Shown piece by piece: positions 1-8,632 of a stretch of 64,000 nucleotides of DNA. Source of the DNA: Cohnella luojiensis (GTDB taxonomy: Bacteria > Bacillota > Bacilli > Paenibacillales > Paenibacillaceae). The stretch spans positions 62,001 to 126,000 of the forward strand of contig NZ_SOMN01000007.1 in NCBI RefSeq assembly GCF_004564235.1, read 5' to 3'. The notes under the pieces are model-generated. The model saw nothing but the letters and a program-made list of their open reading frames with translations. It was not told the DNA's origin and ran no database searches. Each line of letters begins with the position of its first letter. The first letter of the stretch is position 1. A program made the translations under genes and the position numbers.

Positions 1-266
1 TCTTCAAACCATTGATCATCCTTAGTCGACAAAGCAATGTCGATCAGACTTTGAATAGCTTCCGCATCCTCCAAGGCATACGTGGGCAGCTTTCTTACCC
101 ACTGTTCCCGCACAAGGATGGATTTGCCCACGGATTCATCGTTATCCGACTTGACCACGAATACGTTCGCCATTCTTTGCTCTTCATCCAAGCCATCGAC
201 AAAACCGTGAATCAATTCCCCGTTTCGCGTTTTCGCATGTACCCAATCGCTGATCTCAACCTTCAT
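1..266 (-). CDS. IDEAL-domain protein, 3' end cut off by window edge
   Basis: Partial gene entering from the window start. From the ATG at 266 it reads MKVEISDWVHAKTRNG and continues open to base 1. The last visible residues (about 70-88) contain IDIALSTKDDQWFEE, which resembles the IDEAL domain, a short helical module of small Firmicute proteins of mostly unknown role. The N-terminal part looks like a small beta-rich fold (HGFVDG, NVFVVKSD). An AGGTGG ribosome binding site lies about 9 bases upstream, and a strong SigA-type promoter lies at 394-422. Function is unknown. Confidence is high that the gene is real and moderate for the domain name. Confidence 0.75.
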   Translation of the reverse strand, partial: MKVEISDWVHAKTRNGELIHGFVDGLDEEQRMANVFVVKSDNDESVGKSILVREQWVRKLPTYALEDAEAIQSLIDIALSTKDDQWFE

Positions 267-393
267 CTTCTACACCACCTATCCGAAATATGATATGCAT
301 TCAACTGTAACAAAGTTCATTACATTTCAGTTAAAAAATCGACGATTCGCCCGCTAACTCTGCTCATCGTCTATTCGTAACCTTTGTTCTGTA

Positions 394-422
394 ATAATAT
401 ATCTTACAGTTTATTTTGTCAA
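394..422 (-). promoter_or_regulatory. SigA-type promoter of the IDEAL-domain gene
   Basis: On the minus strand, TTGACA (422-417), a 17-base spacer and TATTAT (399-394). This is a near-consensus housekeeping promoter giving a leader of about 120 bases before the ATG at 266. Confidence 0.7.
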
Positions 423-444
423 GTTCATGAACGCAGCTTAAAGT

Positions 445-1224
445 CTAGGAGTGCCTCGAGATGACGGAATCCAGGATATCCGCTACCCTGGAGTAACCGG
501 CGTTCAATTCGTTAGCGTTTAATGTCAAACGAACAAACCGCTCGTCGGCATCCAGAGCTTCGGCGAACATGCCTAGCATGCCGGACGCCTTGCGATCGAT
601 CTGCAGCAGCAGCTCCACCCCATCAGGTCGAATGTCCAGGAATATGAGTTCTAACTCATCCAATCTGCCGCGGTATCGCCCCCCGGCAGGTACCCATTCG
701 AACTCTTGAACGAAGGGCAACGAAGCCCGCATACGCGGAGCGTATACCGATTCGGCATCCCTCAATCGAAACCCTAAGCTATCCACGGCATCCAATACGG
801 TTTTCTGCAACGCGGAGGGCGCTACTTGAATGCGATCCTCGTCGGACGGATCTACCGCGGATTGAATATCCGCCGCCGTTTTAATCCAGACCGATACGCG
901 TCCAAGCGTTAGCGGCGTATTTCTCGGAAGTAAGAAAGAAAACGGAATTTCCTTGAATTCCTGAATGGCGATGGATTGAGGTTGCGTGATCCGGATAACG
1001 GATATTTCCGCATTCTGGTGAATCTTCGAATCGTTCACCTCGCGAAGATAAGTAGTCATTACAGATAACTGGATGCCGTCCAATTGCTGCTCGACCGACC
1101 CGCCCTGAATTCGGACGACTCCGCGGATTTCTTCTCCGGGAAAATAGGATGATTTCTCGAGTACGGTATCTACTTTCGCCGATCCGATCCCGATGCTAGC
1201 CAACACTCTTCCGAAAAATGACAC
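445..1224 (-). CDS. spo0M: Spo0M-like sporulation control protein (arrestin-like)
   Basis: 259-residue protein of the Spo0M family, which has an arrestin-like beta-sandwich fold and in Bacillus influences entry into sporulation. The N-terminus (SFFGRVLASIGIGSAKVDT) and the early motif FPGEEIRGVVRIQGG match the family's usual opening. The GTG at 1224 is chosen because it gives the family-typical MSFF start; a TTG at 1236 in the same frame is possible but weaker. No signal peptide or membrane segment is seen, so it should be cytoplasmic. It follows a TetR gene on the same strand but is separated from it by a terminator, so it is probably expressed alone. Confidence 0.85.
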   Translation of the reverse strand: MSFFGRVLASIGIGSAKVDTVLEKSSYFPGEEIRGVVRIQGGSVEQQLDGIQLSVMTTYLREVNDSKIHQNAEISVIRITQPQSIAIQEFKEIPFSFLLPRNTPLTLGRVSVWIKTAADIQSAVDPSDEDRIQVAPSALQKTVLDAVDSLGFRLRDAESVYAPRMRASLPFVQEFEWVPAGGRYRGRLDELELIFLDIRPDGVELLLQIDRKASGMLGMFAEALDADERFVRLTLNANELNAGYSRVADILDSVISRHS

Positions 1225-1310
1225 TTTGCATCCCAACCCTTCACAAAAATTAATACTCGCTAGGATATACGTTACGGTCTTCCAAAGGATTCATTCTCCG
1301 TAATCTTAAG

Positions 1311-1350
1311 AAAATAAAAAGATAAGGCGGGAAATTCGCCGCCTCCCGCC
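1311..1350 (-). terminator. Rho-independent terminator after the TetR gene
   Basis: On the minus strand, GGCGGG (1350-1345) pairs with CCCGCC (1331-1326) and is followed by a T-rich run. It ends the TetR transcript. A perfect 16-bp palindrome lies just before it at 1373-1388. Confidence 0.6.
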
Positions 1351-1429
1351 GATCCTGCGAGTGGCAAGTGCCCCGCATGCGCATGCGGCTGCACCCAGCT
1401 CTATAACTTGATGCATTATAAGTGTTTAT

Positions 1430-1999
1430 TTATTTCAACCCGTTAAATACGGTCACGATAATTTGCTTTACATGGTGATCATTCAAAGACTCCCCCGTGA
1501 CAAGCATGCGATAAAAAAGGGGGCCGTAAAGTAAGTCAACACCTAAAGCCAGATCAAGGTTACCTTTCAGTTCCCCCCGCTGAACTCCTCGATTCAAAAG
1601 CAACATAGCTTCAGCCCTACGCGGATGAATATAGTGAGTCCGGAATGCTTCAATTATTGCGGAATCCAATTGCCCCTGCCCAATCAAAGCAGCTATGATT
1701 TTTCCTTCCGGGCTGGTCATAAATCTTGATAAGTTTGTCGCATGAATCAATAAGTCTTCCAATACCGTACCTGTTTCTGGAATCGGCAACCTGTCCTTGG
1801 CCGCTGAAAAAAAACCATCCATAACAACAGCAGCCTTATTGGGCCACCATTTATAAATCGTTACTTTACTAACACCGGCTCGTTCGGCGATTTTCTCTAC
1901 CGTTACATCGTCGAACCCTTTTTCCAAAAGTAGTTCGTAAGAAGCCGTAAGGATGGATTTTTGAGTGATTGGATTGCGTGGACGTCCTCTTTTAGGCAT
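1430..1999 (-). CDS. TetR/AcrR-family transcriptional regulator
   Basis: 189 residues. The N-terminal helix-turn-helix spans about residues 12-60; its recognition helix region (KIAERAGVSKVTIYKWW) is typical of TetR repressors. The C-terminal ligand-binding region is helical and of a TetR_C type, but the ligand cannot be read from sequence. The gene is divergent from an MFS exporter with a 189-bp shared upstream region, the usual arrangement for a local repressor of an efflux pump. Direct repeats in that region are candidate operators. The base composition of this pair looks more A/T-rich than its neighbours, which may indicate acquisition by transfer. Confidence 0.85.
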   Translation of the reverse strand: MPKRGRPRNPITQKSILTASYELLLEKGFDDVTVEKIAERAGVSKVTIYKWWPNKAAVVMDGFFSAAKDRLPIPETGTVLEDLLIHATNLSRFMTSPEGKIIAALIGQGQLDSAIIEAFRTHYIHPRRAEAMLLLNRGVQRGELKGNLDLALGVDLLYGPLFYRMLVTGESLNDHHVKQIIVTVFNGLK

Positions 2000-2082
2000 T
2001 AAACTGCCCCCTCTTTTTAGAACATATTGTATAAGTATATAAACTTTCCTTAATAATAAAAAGGAGCTATTTACAAAACGTT

Positions 2083-2154
2083 GCGTTCAGTATATCCTAA
2101 ACCTATGGATTAAGTGTACGAAGCGTTCAGTTAAAAGCGATTATTTGTTATATT
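2083..2154 (+). promoter_or_regulatory. Candidate TetR operator repeats and MFS promoter
   Basis: GCGTTCAGT occurs twice in direct orientation, at 2083-2091 and 2123-2131, exactly 40 bp apart. The second copy contains the likely -35 (TTCAGT, 2126-2131), followed by a 17-base spacer and TATATT (2149-2154). A repressor bound there would block MFS transcription. The operator role is inferred from position and repetition. Confidence 0.45.
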
Positions 2155-2188
2155 AAATCTATTTTAAATAACGAGGGAGTTAAAGGAC

Positions 2189-3385
2189 ATGCACGAACCA
2201 ATTAGCGAAAAGAAACAAAAAATATCAAATGGAATAACGGTGCTATTAGCTGCCGCATGCGGTCTTATCGTTGCCAATCTATATTATTCCCAAACCCTTG
2301 TAGGTCCGATTAGCTCTGATCTGGGACTCCCATCGGGAACGGCAGGGCTTATTGTAACATTAACTCAAATTGGTTATGTTGCTGGTCTTCTGTTTATCGT
2401 CCCGCTAAGCGATATGCTGGAAAACCGTCGCCTTGTCGTTTCTTTTCTCGCTATTGTGGTACTTGCATTGTTTGGAGCTGCATTCTCAACCGGATCTGTA
2501 TTGTTTTTGGCGGCATCTCTGTTGATTGGAGCGAGTTCCGTGGTTGCACAAATTCTTGTGCCGCTAGCCGCTTTTTTGTCAACCGAAGAGCAACGAGGCC
2601 GTGTAGTGGGGAATGTAATGAGTGGACTTTTACTTGGAATCATGTTAGCGCGACCTATAGCAAGCTTAATTACCGGCATCTGGGGTTGGCAAACCATTTT
2701 TGTTATATCCGCGATTCTAATGGTATTGCTAGCAATTCTGTTGTCGCGTGTTCTACCGGAACGACATCCCAATAAAACCTTAACCTACGGAGAACTTGTA
2801 GTTTCCTTACTGAAATTATTTAAGAAATCCCCTCTATTAAGACGTCGTTCCTTTTATCAAGCCTGCCTTTTCGGGGCCTTTAGCCTTTTCTGGACGACTG
2901 CTCCATTGAGATTAGCGGATGAATACGGAATGACTCAACAAGGCATAGCCTTGTTTGCATTCGTCGGAGTGGCCGGAGCTATTGCAGCACCTGTCGCAGG
3001 AAGGTTGGCGGACAGAAACTGGACGAAGCATTTGACGATGGGGGCAATAGTCATCGCAACCTTGTCTTTTATGTTAATCGCACTTGTTCACGGCAAATCG
3101 GATTTTTCATTGGTATTACTTTTCATTGCGGCTATTGCACTGGATATGGCAGTATCCGGGAATCTTGTTGTCGGTCAAAGAGTTATTTACTCCTTGGGTA
3201 ATGAAACAAGGGGGCGACTAAACGGTATTTTTATGGCTATCTTCTTTATTGGCGGTGCTGTCGGATCGTTCCTCGGCGGGTTGTCCTATGCTTATGGAGG
3301 TTGGATTATGTCATCTTGGATTGGCGTTCTCTTCCCCTTCCTAGCTTTTCTTTATTTTTTAACCGAATTCAAATCCGAGAATTAA
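2189..3385 (+). CDS. MFS transporter (DHA1-type drug/metabolite exporter)
   Basis: 398 residues with about 12 hydrophobic segments, the size and layout of a major facilitator exporter. A motif-A-like loop is seen between helices 2 and 3 (PLSDMLENRR) and a second after helix 8 (GRLADRNW). The start ATG at 2189 is preceded by a GAGGGAG ribosome binding site. Its divergence from a TetR regulator suggests inducible export of a toxic compound. The substrate is unknown. No convincing terminator was seen immediately downstream. Confidence 0.85.
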   Translation: MHEPISEKKQKISNGITVLLAAACGLIVANLYYSQTLVGPISSDLGLPSGTAGLIVTLTQIGYVAGLLFIVPLSDMLENRRLVVSFLAIVVLALFGAAFSTGSVLFLAASLLIGASSVVAQILVPLAAFLSTEEQRGRVVGNVMSGLLLGIMLARPIASLITGIWGWQTIFVISAILMVLLAILLSRVLPERHPNKTLTYGELVVSLLKLFKKSPLLRRRSFYQACLFGAFSLFWTTAPLRLADEYGMTQQGIALFAFVGVAGAIAAPVAGRLADRNWTKHLTMGAIVIATLSFMLIALVHGKSDFSLVLLFIAAIALDMAVSGNLVVGQRVIYSLGNETRGRLNGIFMAIFFIGGAVGSFLGGLSYAYGGWIMSSWIGVLFPFLAFLYFLTEFKSEN

Positions 3386-3510
3386 TACTAGTGATCGGAA
3401 AAAAGATTCACTTGCCATTCTATACGCAAGACGCCGGTTTCGTATAGCGATACTACTCCGACGTATATCCGACTATCCCTTCGATCGGTTGATACCTGAC
3501 TCATGATTCA

Positions 3511-3537
3511 AAAAAAAGAGCACATTTAGCGCTCTTT
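3511..3537 (-). terminator. Terminator closing the kinase-pepA-MFS-oxidase gene set
   Basis: On the minus strand, AAAGAGC (3537-3531) pairs with GCTCTTT (3521-3515), followed by a T-run. It lies 20 bases after the stop of the sulfite-oxidase-like gene. Confidence 0.75.
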
Positions 3538-3556
3538 AGTTATCTCTTATATTCAA

Positions 3557-4141
3557 TTAATCGAAATCGTAACGCTGCTCTTTGAAAGGATCGCCGTACA
3601 TATGGTACCCGTTCCGCTCCCAGAAGCCGGGCTTGTCTTTGGCCATGAACTCGATGCCGCGAAGCCACTTGGCGCTCTTCCAGAAGTAGAGATGCGGGAC
3701 GACCATACGCAATGGGTACCCATGATCGGGCGTCAGTTCCTCTCCGTTGTGCTTGATTCCGAAGAAGGAAGTATCCCGCAGGAAATCCTCCAGAGGCAAG
3801 TTCGTCGTCCATCCTTGCTCCGCGTGAAGCATGACGTACTTGGCTTCGGGCTTCAGCTTCACCCGCTCCATGACCGTGGATACGGCCACGCCTTCCCACA
3901 CGTTATCCAGCTTCGACCAAGTCGTCACGCAGTGAATATCGTTGCCGAACTCGCGACGCGGCAATTTCATGAATTCCTCGTAGGAGAATTCCGCTTGCTC
4001 CTCCACCAGGCCGAATATTTTCAAATCCCATTTGCTTAGATCACGGTAATGAGGCACGTCTCCATGATGCAATACCGGAAAACCGTCCGTCAGGCGCTGT
4101 CCCGGCGGCACGCGGTCTTGGATAGAAGCATTATTGTTCAT
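3557..4141 (-). CDS. Molybdopterin-binding oxidoreductase, sulfite-oxidase-like (YuiH type)
   Basis: 194 residues counted from the ATG at 4141, which has a GAGAGGAG site about 10 bases upstream; an in-frame extension to 4216 lacks such a site and overlaps the preceding gene. The protein is a single sulfite-oxidase-type molybdopterin domain. Cys71 in HCVTTWS is the expected molybdenum ligand. No signal peptide, heme or dimerisation domain is seen, so it is a short cytoplasmic form whose substrate is unknown. It is the last gene of a co-directional set. A moaB molybdenum-cofactor gene lies elsewhere in the window. Confidence 0.82.
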   Translation of the reverse strand: MNNNASIQDRVPPGQRLTDGFPVLHHGDVPHYRDLSKWDLKIFGLVEEQAEFSYEEFMKLPRREFGNDIHCVTTWSKLDNVWEGVAVSTVMERVKLKPEAKYVMLHAEQGWTTNLPLEDFLRDTSFFGIKHNGEELTPDHGYPLRMVVPHLYFWKSAKWLRGIEFMAKDKPGFWERNGYHMYGDPFKEQRYDFD

Positions 4142-4175
4142 TAGGCTGCAACTCCTCTCGATTGTAACTATGATC

Positions 4176-5459
4176 TTAATTATGACCCTCGCGAGACTTG
4201 AATACAAATGGGGCAATCACCAGGGAAAGCGCCAATAAAGCCAATCCCGCGAACGTGGTCAACCCGTAAATCTGCAACCACATCGGTCCGGACGATGCCT
4301 CGTCGTATAACCATCCGCCCGCAACCGGACCTATGAATCCCGCAATCCCTGTTAAAGCCGAGAATACGGCCACGTACATCGGTCTCTCCGACTTAGGAGA
4401 ATCCCCAATCAGAAAATTGAACACGAGTAAATTATACCCCGCGAACCCGAAGCCGAGCAGCACATGCACGACGATCAAGATCAGCATAACCGGTAATATG
4501 GCCATCCCCAACCACACCGCGCAGGATCCGGCGATAAGCGGAAACGTCCACAGAAGCAGCGTATTGGTAGAATATTTGCTGTTTAGCACGCCCCAATAAT
4601 AGTAGCTGACCATCATGACGATATTCTGAAGCATAATAATCAAGGTGACTTCACTCGTGCTTAAATCCATAATCTCCAACATGACGTAGGAAAAGAGCGG
4701 GATTACGATATTCTGCAGTAAAATAAAAGCGGAGATGAATAACGTCGCAGAGAGGAACCGTCGATCGGCGAACGGCCGAACGAACATCTTCAATGACCTG
4801 CCGTTCTCGGACGGCTGGAATGGCGGATTCGGATAACGGGACAAGGCCCAACCGTTCCAAACCACGCACAACGCGCTAACCGCGAATAGTACGGTGAACC
4901 CTTTCGGTCCAGGCAACCATTCCATGATCTGACCGCCTACGAGCAGCGTAACGCATACGACCGCCCAATGGATCGTATTGCGTATGCCGAAGTACTTCCC
5001 CCTGACCGCGGCGGGAACGACATCCGCCATCAAGGAGGTCCAGATGACCCCTCCGGCTTGACCGGCTATCATGGAAGTCAGCCATAAGGCAATGTATACC
5101 GGAATCCAACTATCCTCCGTAAAAGCGAGAGGAATAAGCCCTGTCCCCAGCCACATCAATCGGTGGATGACGCCGAACAGCGTCGCGAATAATCTCCGAT
5201 TCTGCCATTTCTGCATAGCGAAAGCAATGAATATTTGGACGAGCAATGCAAAAGGCGGGATGGCCAATACCAAACCAATATGGAAAGCCGTAAAACCGAG
5301 ATAAGTCAAATAGACGGTCTGCAGCGGACCGCCTAGTAAGTTAGCCAATATATTCGCGGGTATTCCTTCGATTAGCGATATCCGCAAGCCTCTTCGATTC
5401 TCCGATTCGCTCGTACGGATGGCCAATGACTGCTTGAATCCCCTAATCCATCTACTCAT
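4176..5459 (-). CDS. MFS transporter
   Basis: 427 residues with about 12 membrane segments; there is a basic cytoplasmic N-terminus (about 30 residues) and a central polar loop near residues 205-225, between the two six-helix halves. The sequence after the fourth segment (MADVVPAAVRGKYFGIRNT) resembles the conserved cytoplasmic loop of MFS proteins. A GGGGGA ribosome binding site precedes the ATG. The gene lies 44 bases after pepA and about 34 bases before the sulfite-oxidase-like gene, so co-transcription is likely. The substrate cannot be inferred. Confidence 0.8.
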   Translation of the reverse strand: MSRWIRGFKQSLAIRTSESENRRGLRISLIEGIPANILANLLGGPLQTVYLTYLGFTAFHIGLVLAIPPFALLVQIFIAFAMQKWQNRRLFATLFGVIHRLMWLGTGLIPLAFTEDSWIPVYIALWLTSMIAGQAGGVIWTSLMADVVPAAVRGKYFGIRNTIHWAVVCVTLLVGGQIMEWLPGPKGFTVLFAVSALCVVWNGWALSRYPNPPFQPSENGRSLKMFVRPFADRRFLSATLFISAFILLQNIVIPLFSYVMLEIMDLSTSEVTLIIMLQNIVMMVSYYYWGVLNSKYSTNTLLLWTFPLIAGSCAVWLGMAILPVMLILIVVHVLLGFGFAGYNLLVFNFLIGDSPKSERPMYVAVFSALTGIAGFIGPVAGGWLYDEASSGPMWLQIYGLTTFAGLALLALSLVIAPFVFKSREGHN

Positions 5460-5503
5460 CGTGGTTCCCCCATGTTGTTACGACTACGGATATCCCATAT
5501 CTC

Positions 5504-7039
5504 CTAGTCCTCGCCGCTCGATTCGCTCCGGATGTATTCCAGCAAAGTGCGTACCATGACACCCGTTCCGCCTTTGCTCTCGAAGCCTCTGTCGCTCCAC
5601 ATCCAGGTCGTTCCCCCGATATCCAGATGAATCCAAGGATGCTCTTCGGCGAAAGCTCCCACGAACATCGCTCCGGCTATGGCCCCGGCCCAAGTACCGC
5701 CGTGATTCTTCATGTCGGCCACATCGCTTTTAAGCAAGCTCTTATACTCCGGGTGGGTTGGAAGCGGCCATACGTATTCACCGGAGCGGCGTGCCGACTG
5801 AAGTAAGCTTTGAAGCATAGTCTCTTCATTCGTAAACGCGCCAGTCGTCAGATCCCCAAGAGCATGCATTACCGCTCCCGTTAAGGTCGCCACATCGATC
5901 AGCTTCGTGGCGCCTTGGCGAATCGCCGTCGTAAGACCATCCGCCAAGACGATCCGGCCTTCCGCGTCGGTGTTCAAGACCTCTACGGTTTTGCCGCTAT
6001 AAGTACGGATGACATCGCCAGGTTTGAACGCGCTGCCGGAAGGCATATTCTCCGCCGCGGGGATGACCGCCACGACGTTAATCGCCGGCTTCCATTCCCC
6101 GATCGCCCTCATTACGCCCATAATGGCTGCGGCCCCGCCCATGTCGGAGATCATCTCCTCCATCCCCGCGGCGTTCTTGATGGAAATTCCGCCAGTATCA
6201 AAAGTTACGCCTTTGCCGATAATTCCTAGCGTCGCCTTCGAATCCGGCAATCCTCTATGATGAATGACGATCATTCGAGGCGGATTTACGCTGCCTTGGC
6301 CAACGGCCAGTAAACCGCCCATTCCTTCGATGGCGGCTTCCTTCTCGTCATAGATTCGATAGTTCAGCCCGTACTGGATAGCCAACGATCTTGCTTCCTC
6401 CGCAAGTCGATCGGGAGTAAGGAGGTTTGCCGGTTCATTCGTAAGCTCGCGAGCATAACAAACCGCGTTTCCTTGCCGATAACCGCGTAACAGCCCCTCG
6501 TTCCATTGATCTATATCCGTCTTCTCGTCGACTATAAATTCGATTTGTTCGAGCGAGGATTGATTCCTCCCCGCCAACGAGCGGCTATTGCGGCGATACA
6601 ATCCAAGCAGCAAACCTTCCATTATCTCACTAGACGCCAATCCGTAATCTTTCTCCGCCATGAATTCGGACAAACCTGCGGGTACGACAAGAACGGCTTT
6701 CTTTATTTGATATTCCAATAATCGTTGTCCTAATCCCCCTGCGGCTTCCCGAAGAGCTTTAGTCGAATAAGGAGCCTTGTTGCATCCGACGAACAAAGCG
6801 TACTTCTCGGGAATCAACCCGAGCGTGGAAAGCACCGACGTCTCTCCTGATTTCCCTAGGAATTGACCGCGGCTAAAGCTATCCCGAAGAGCTGCGTCCA
6901 ATCGCGGCTCCAATAGCTGCCGATTGCCTTCTAACGAATCCCTGTCCGTGAATACGATGATCATATCCGCGGTATCCTGCGCTTTGCGTAAACTCGATCT
7001 CGTCGTTATCCATGACAAAGGCCATTGCGTCCATAACAT
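5504..7039 (-). CDS. pepA: Leucyl aminopeptidase, peptidase family M17
   Basis: 511 residues, the usual size for the M17 family of hexameric cytoplasmic aminopeptidases that remove N-terminal residues using two metal ions. The C-terminal catalytic half shows GKGVTFDTGGISIK, with the expected Lys and Asp, and the family signature NTDAEGRIVLADG. The N-terminal half is the variable macro-like domain. The ATG at 7039 is chosen because the residues before MIIVFTD fit the start of the family's N-terminal domain. It sits 44 bases after the histidine kinase gene. Confidence 0.9.
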   Translation of the reverse strand: MLWTQWPLSWITTRSSLRKAQDTADMIIVFTDRDSLEGNRQLLEPRLDAALRDSFSRGQFLGKSGETSVLSTLGLIPEKYALFVGCNKAPYSTKALREAAGGLGQRLLEYQIKKAVLVVPAGLSEFMAEKDYGLASSEIMEGLLLGLYRRNSRSLAGRNQSSLEQIEFIVDEKTDIDQWNEGLLRGYRQGNAVCYARELTNEPANLLTPDRLAEEARSLAIQYGLNYRIYDEKEAAIEGMGGLLAVGQGSVNPPRMIVIHHRGLPDSKATLGIIGKGVTFDTGGISIKNAAGMEEMISDMGGAAAIMGVMRAIGEWKPAINVVAVIPAAENMPSGSAFKPGDVIRTYSGKTVEVLNTDAEGRIVLADGLTTAIRQGATKLIDVATLTGAVMHALGDLTTGAFTNEETMLQSLLQSARRSGEYVWPLPTHPEYKSLLKSDVADMKNHGGTWAGAIAGAMFVGAFAEEHPWIHLDIGGTTWMWSDRGFESKGGTGVMVRTLLEYIRSESSGED

Positions 7040-7083
7040 GCCTGATGTCCCACCCTAAGTTAATCTAGTATTCATACCAGATT

Positions 7084-8472
7084 CTACTCTTTCCACTCGA
7101 CATAAGGCAAATAAATTAAAAATTCCGTTCCCTCGTTAATTTGGCTATCAACGTGAATCGTCCCGCCGTGATTGCAGATGATACGATAGCTAACGGAAAG
7201 CCCTAGGCCCGTCCCCTCTTCTTTTGTCGTAAAAAAAGGATCGAACAACCGACTCAGCGTCGCCCGCTGCATTCCTTTTCCGTTATCCCTAATGGAGATC
7301 AGAGCATATTTGCCTTCCTGCCTAGCCGTGATATCTATTATGCCTTTACGATCTTCCTTCACTTCGTAAATGGCATCCATTGCGTTCTTGATAATGTTAA
7401 GCAGCACCTGCTTGATTTGCTTCACGTCCACGGAGATGTTCAGATAGGGGTCGAAGATCTCGTGATGGATCTCGCACCCCTTCATCAGCGCTTCGCTTTC
7501 CGATAGCATGATCGTTTCTTTGAGCAATACCCCTACGAGAATCTTCTGTTTCATAGGGGCGGATGGCTTGGAGGAATTGAGGAATTCATAAATAATGTCG
7601 TTAGCCCGATCAATCTCCGACAGAATGATACGGCCGTATTCTTGTTTCCCGATATCTTTAAGAAAAGGATTTAGCAATTGAATGAAACCGCGTATTGAGG
7701 TAAGAGGGTTCCGAATCTCATGTGCGATTGCCGCGGCAATCTTGCCGAGCATGGCCAGCTTGTCGTTCTGGAACGCTGTCTGTTCAATCTGTTTATATGC
7801 CGAGACGTCTTTCACGCTAACCAGATAATCTCCGTCCAGCTCCTCGATTAGCGAAATGCTAACAAGCAGGAATCGTCCGTTTACATCCTGGAATTCCCCA
7901 TGATAGCGACGATACAGCACCATTTCCTTGTAAATCCTCACCATGTTTTTACGAATCGACAGCTGAAGATTGCCATGGAAAAAAAGCTGATGCAGCGTGC
8001 AGCCGATCAGCGACCTCCTGGGTGCCTGTAGCATTCTCGACATCTGGACATTAAGAAATCGCAAATTGCCCGCCCCGTCGAATAAGGCAATACCGCTATC
8101 CATGTGCTGGAGAACGGTCTCGAATTTATTCGGTTGTTCATCCCCCATCGGGGCCGTATGTATCGCGCTGGCACTTAACAATATCCGTTCCGTTTCGGCT
8201 TCTTCTCTTGCGGCCGCCCCCTCCGGAATACGCAAGGAGACGAGCAATTCGGTAATAAACAAAAGAGACCGATGAACGAACGTCATCCGGTCCTCGGGCT
8301 CCGCATAGGAAAGCAAGAACTTCACGCACTCTTCGTGATGCTCTAGGATGTCGTCTGTAGGCAAATCGCATAGCTCGCGCCAAAGTTCCTTTATCTCAGG
8401 ACGGACGATTTCCCCGCCGCTTCGAACAAATTCCGCAAGAATCGGAAAATAACGTGCTCGCCATCCGTCCAT
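7084..8472 (-). CDS. Orphan PAS-domain sensor histidine kinase (sporulation-kinase-like)
   Basis: 462 residues from the ATG at 8472, which has GGGAG eight bases upstream; an upstream in-frame ATG at 8487 is less well placed. A helical N-terminal region of about 100 residues is followed by a PAS domain (about 115-225), a dimerisation/phosphoacceptor domain with the motif AHEIRNPLTS (His at about residue 251), and an ATPase domain with DNGKGM, FDPFFTTKEEGTGLGL and a final G2-type box. There are no membrane segments, so it senses a cytoplasmic signal. No response regulator is adjacent. The phosphoacceptor region is of the type found in Bacillus KinA-KinE, so feeding a Spo0F/Spo0A phosphorelay is plausible but unproven. 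Confidence 0.88.
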   Translation of the reverse strand: MDGWRARYFPILAEFVRSGGEIVRPEIKELWRELCDLPTDDILEHHEECVKFLLSYAEPEDRMTFVHRSLLFITELLVSLRIPEGAAAREEAETERILLSASAIHTAPMGDEQPNKFETVLQHMDSGIALFDGAGNLRFLNVQMSRMLQAPRRSLIGCTLHQLFFHGNLQLSIRKNMVRIYKEMVLYRRYHGEFQDVNGRFLLVSISLIEELDGDYLVSVKDVSAYKQIEQTAFQNDKLAMLGKIAAAIAHEIRNPLTSIRGFIQLLNPFLKDIGKQEYGRIILSEIDRANDIIYEFLNSSKPSAPMKQKILVGVLLKETIMLSESEALMKGCEIHHEIFDPYLNISVDVKQIKQVLLNIIKNAMDAIYEVKEDRKGIIDITARQEGKYALISIRDNGKGMQRATLSRLFDPFFTTKEEGTGLGLSVSYRIICNHGGTIHVDSQINEGTEFLIYLPYVEWKE

Positions 8473-8524
8473 TCGAGCATCTCCCATCTAGAGCTGTCAC
8501 ATTGACAAAGTGTAAATTAATCAA

Positions 8525-8554
8525 ATCATATCTATATATGATCGATACTGTCAA
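8525..8554 (-). promoter_or_regulatory. SigA-type promoter of the histidine kinase gene
   Basis: On the minus strand, TTGACA (8554-8549), an 18-base spacer and TATGAT (8530-8525). It is the probable start of the kinase-pepA-MFS-oxidase transcript. Confidence 0.6.
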
Positions 8555-8632
8555 CGGGAGAAGTTGTCGAGCTATGGCGAACTATGGCGATGGTTCTCAA
8601 ACGGACTAGGCCTTCCATCCGAAGTAGAACGA

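Noticed and set aside
12-293. Plus-strand frame of 93 residues at the window start
   Set aside because: The minus strand encodes a better-supported IDEAL-domain protein with promoter and ribosome binding site.
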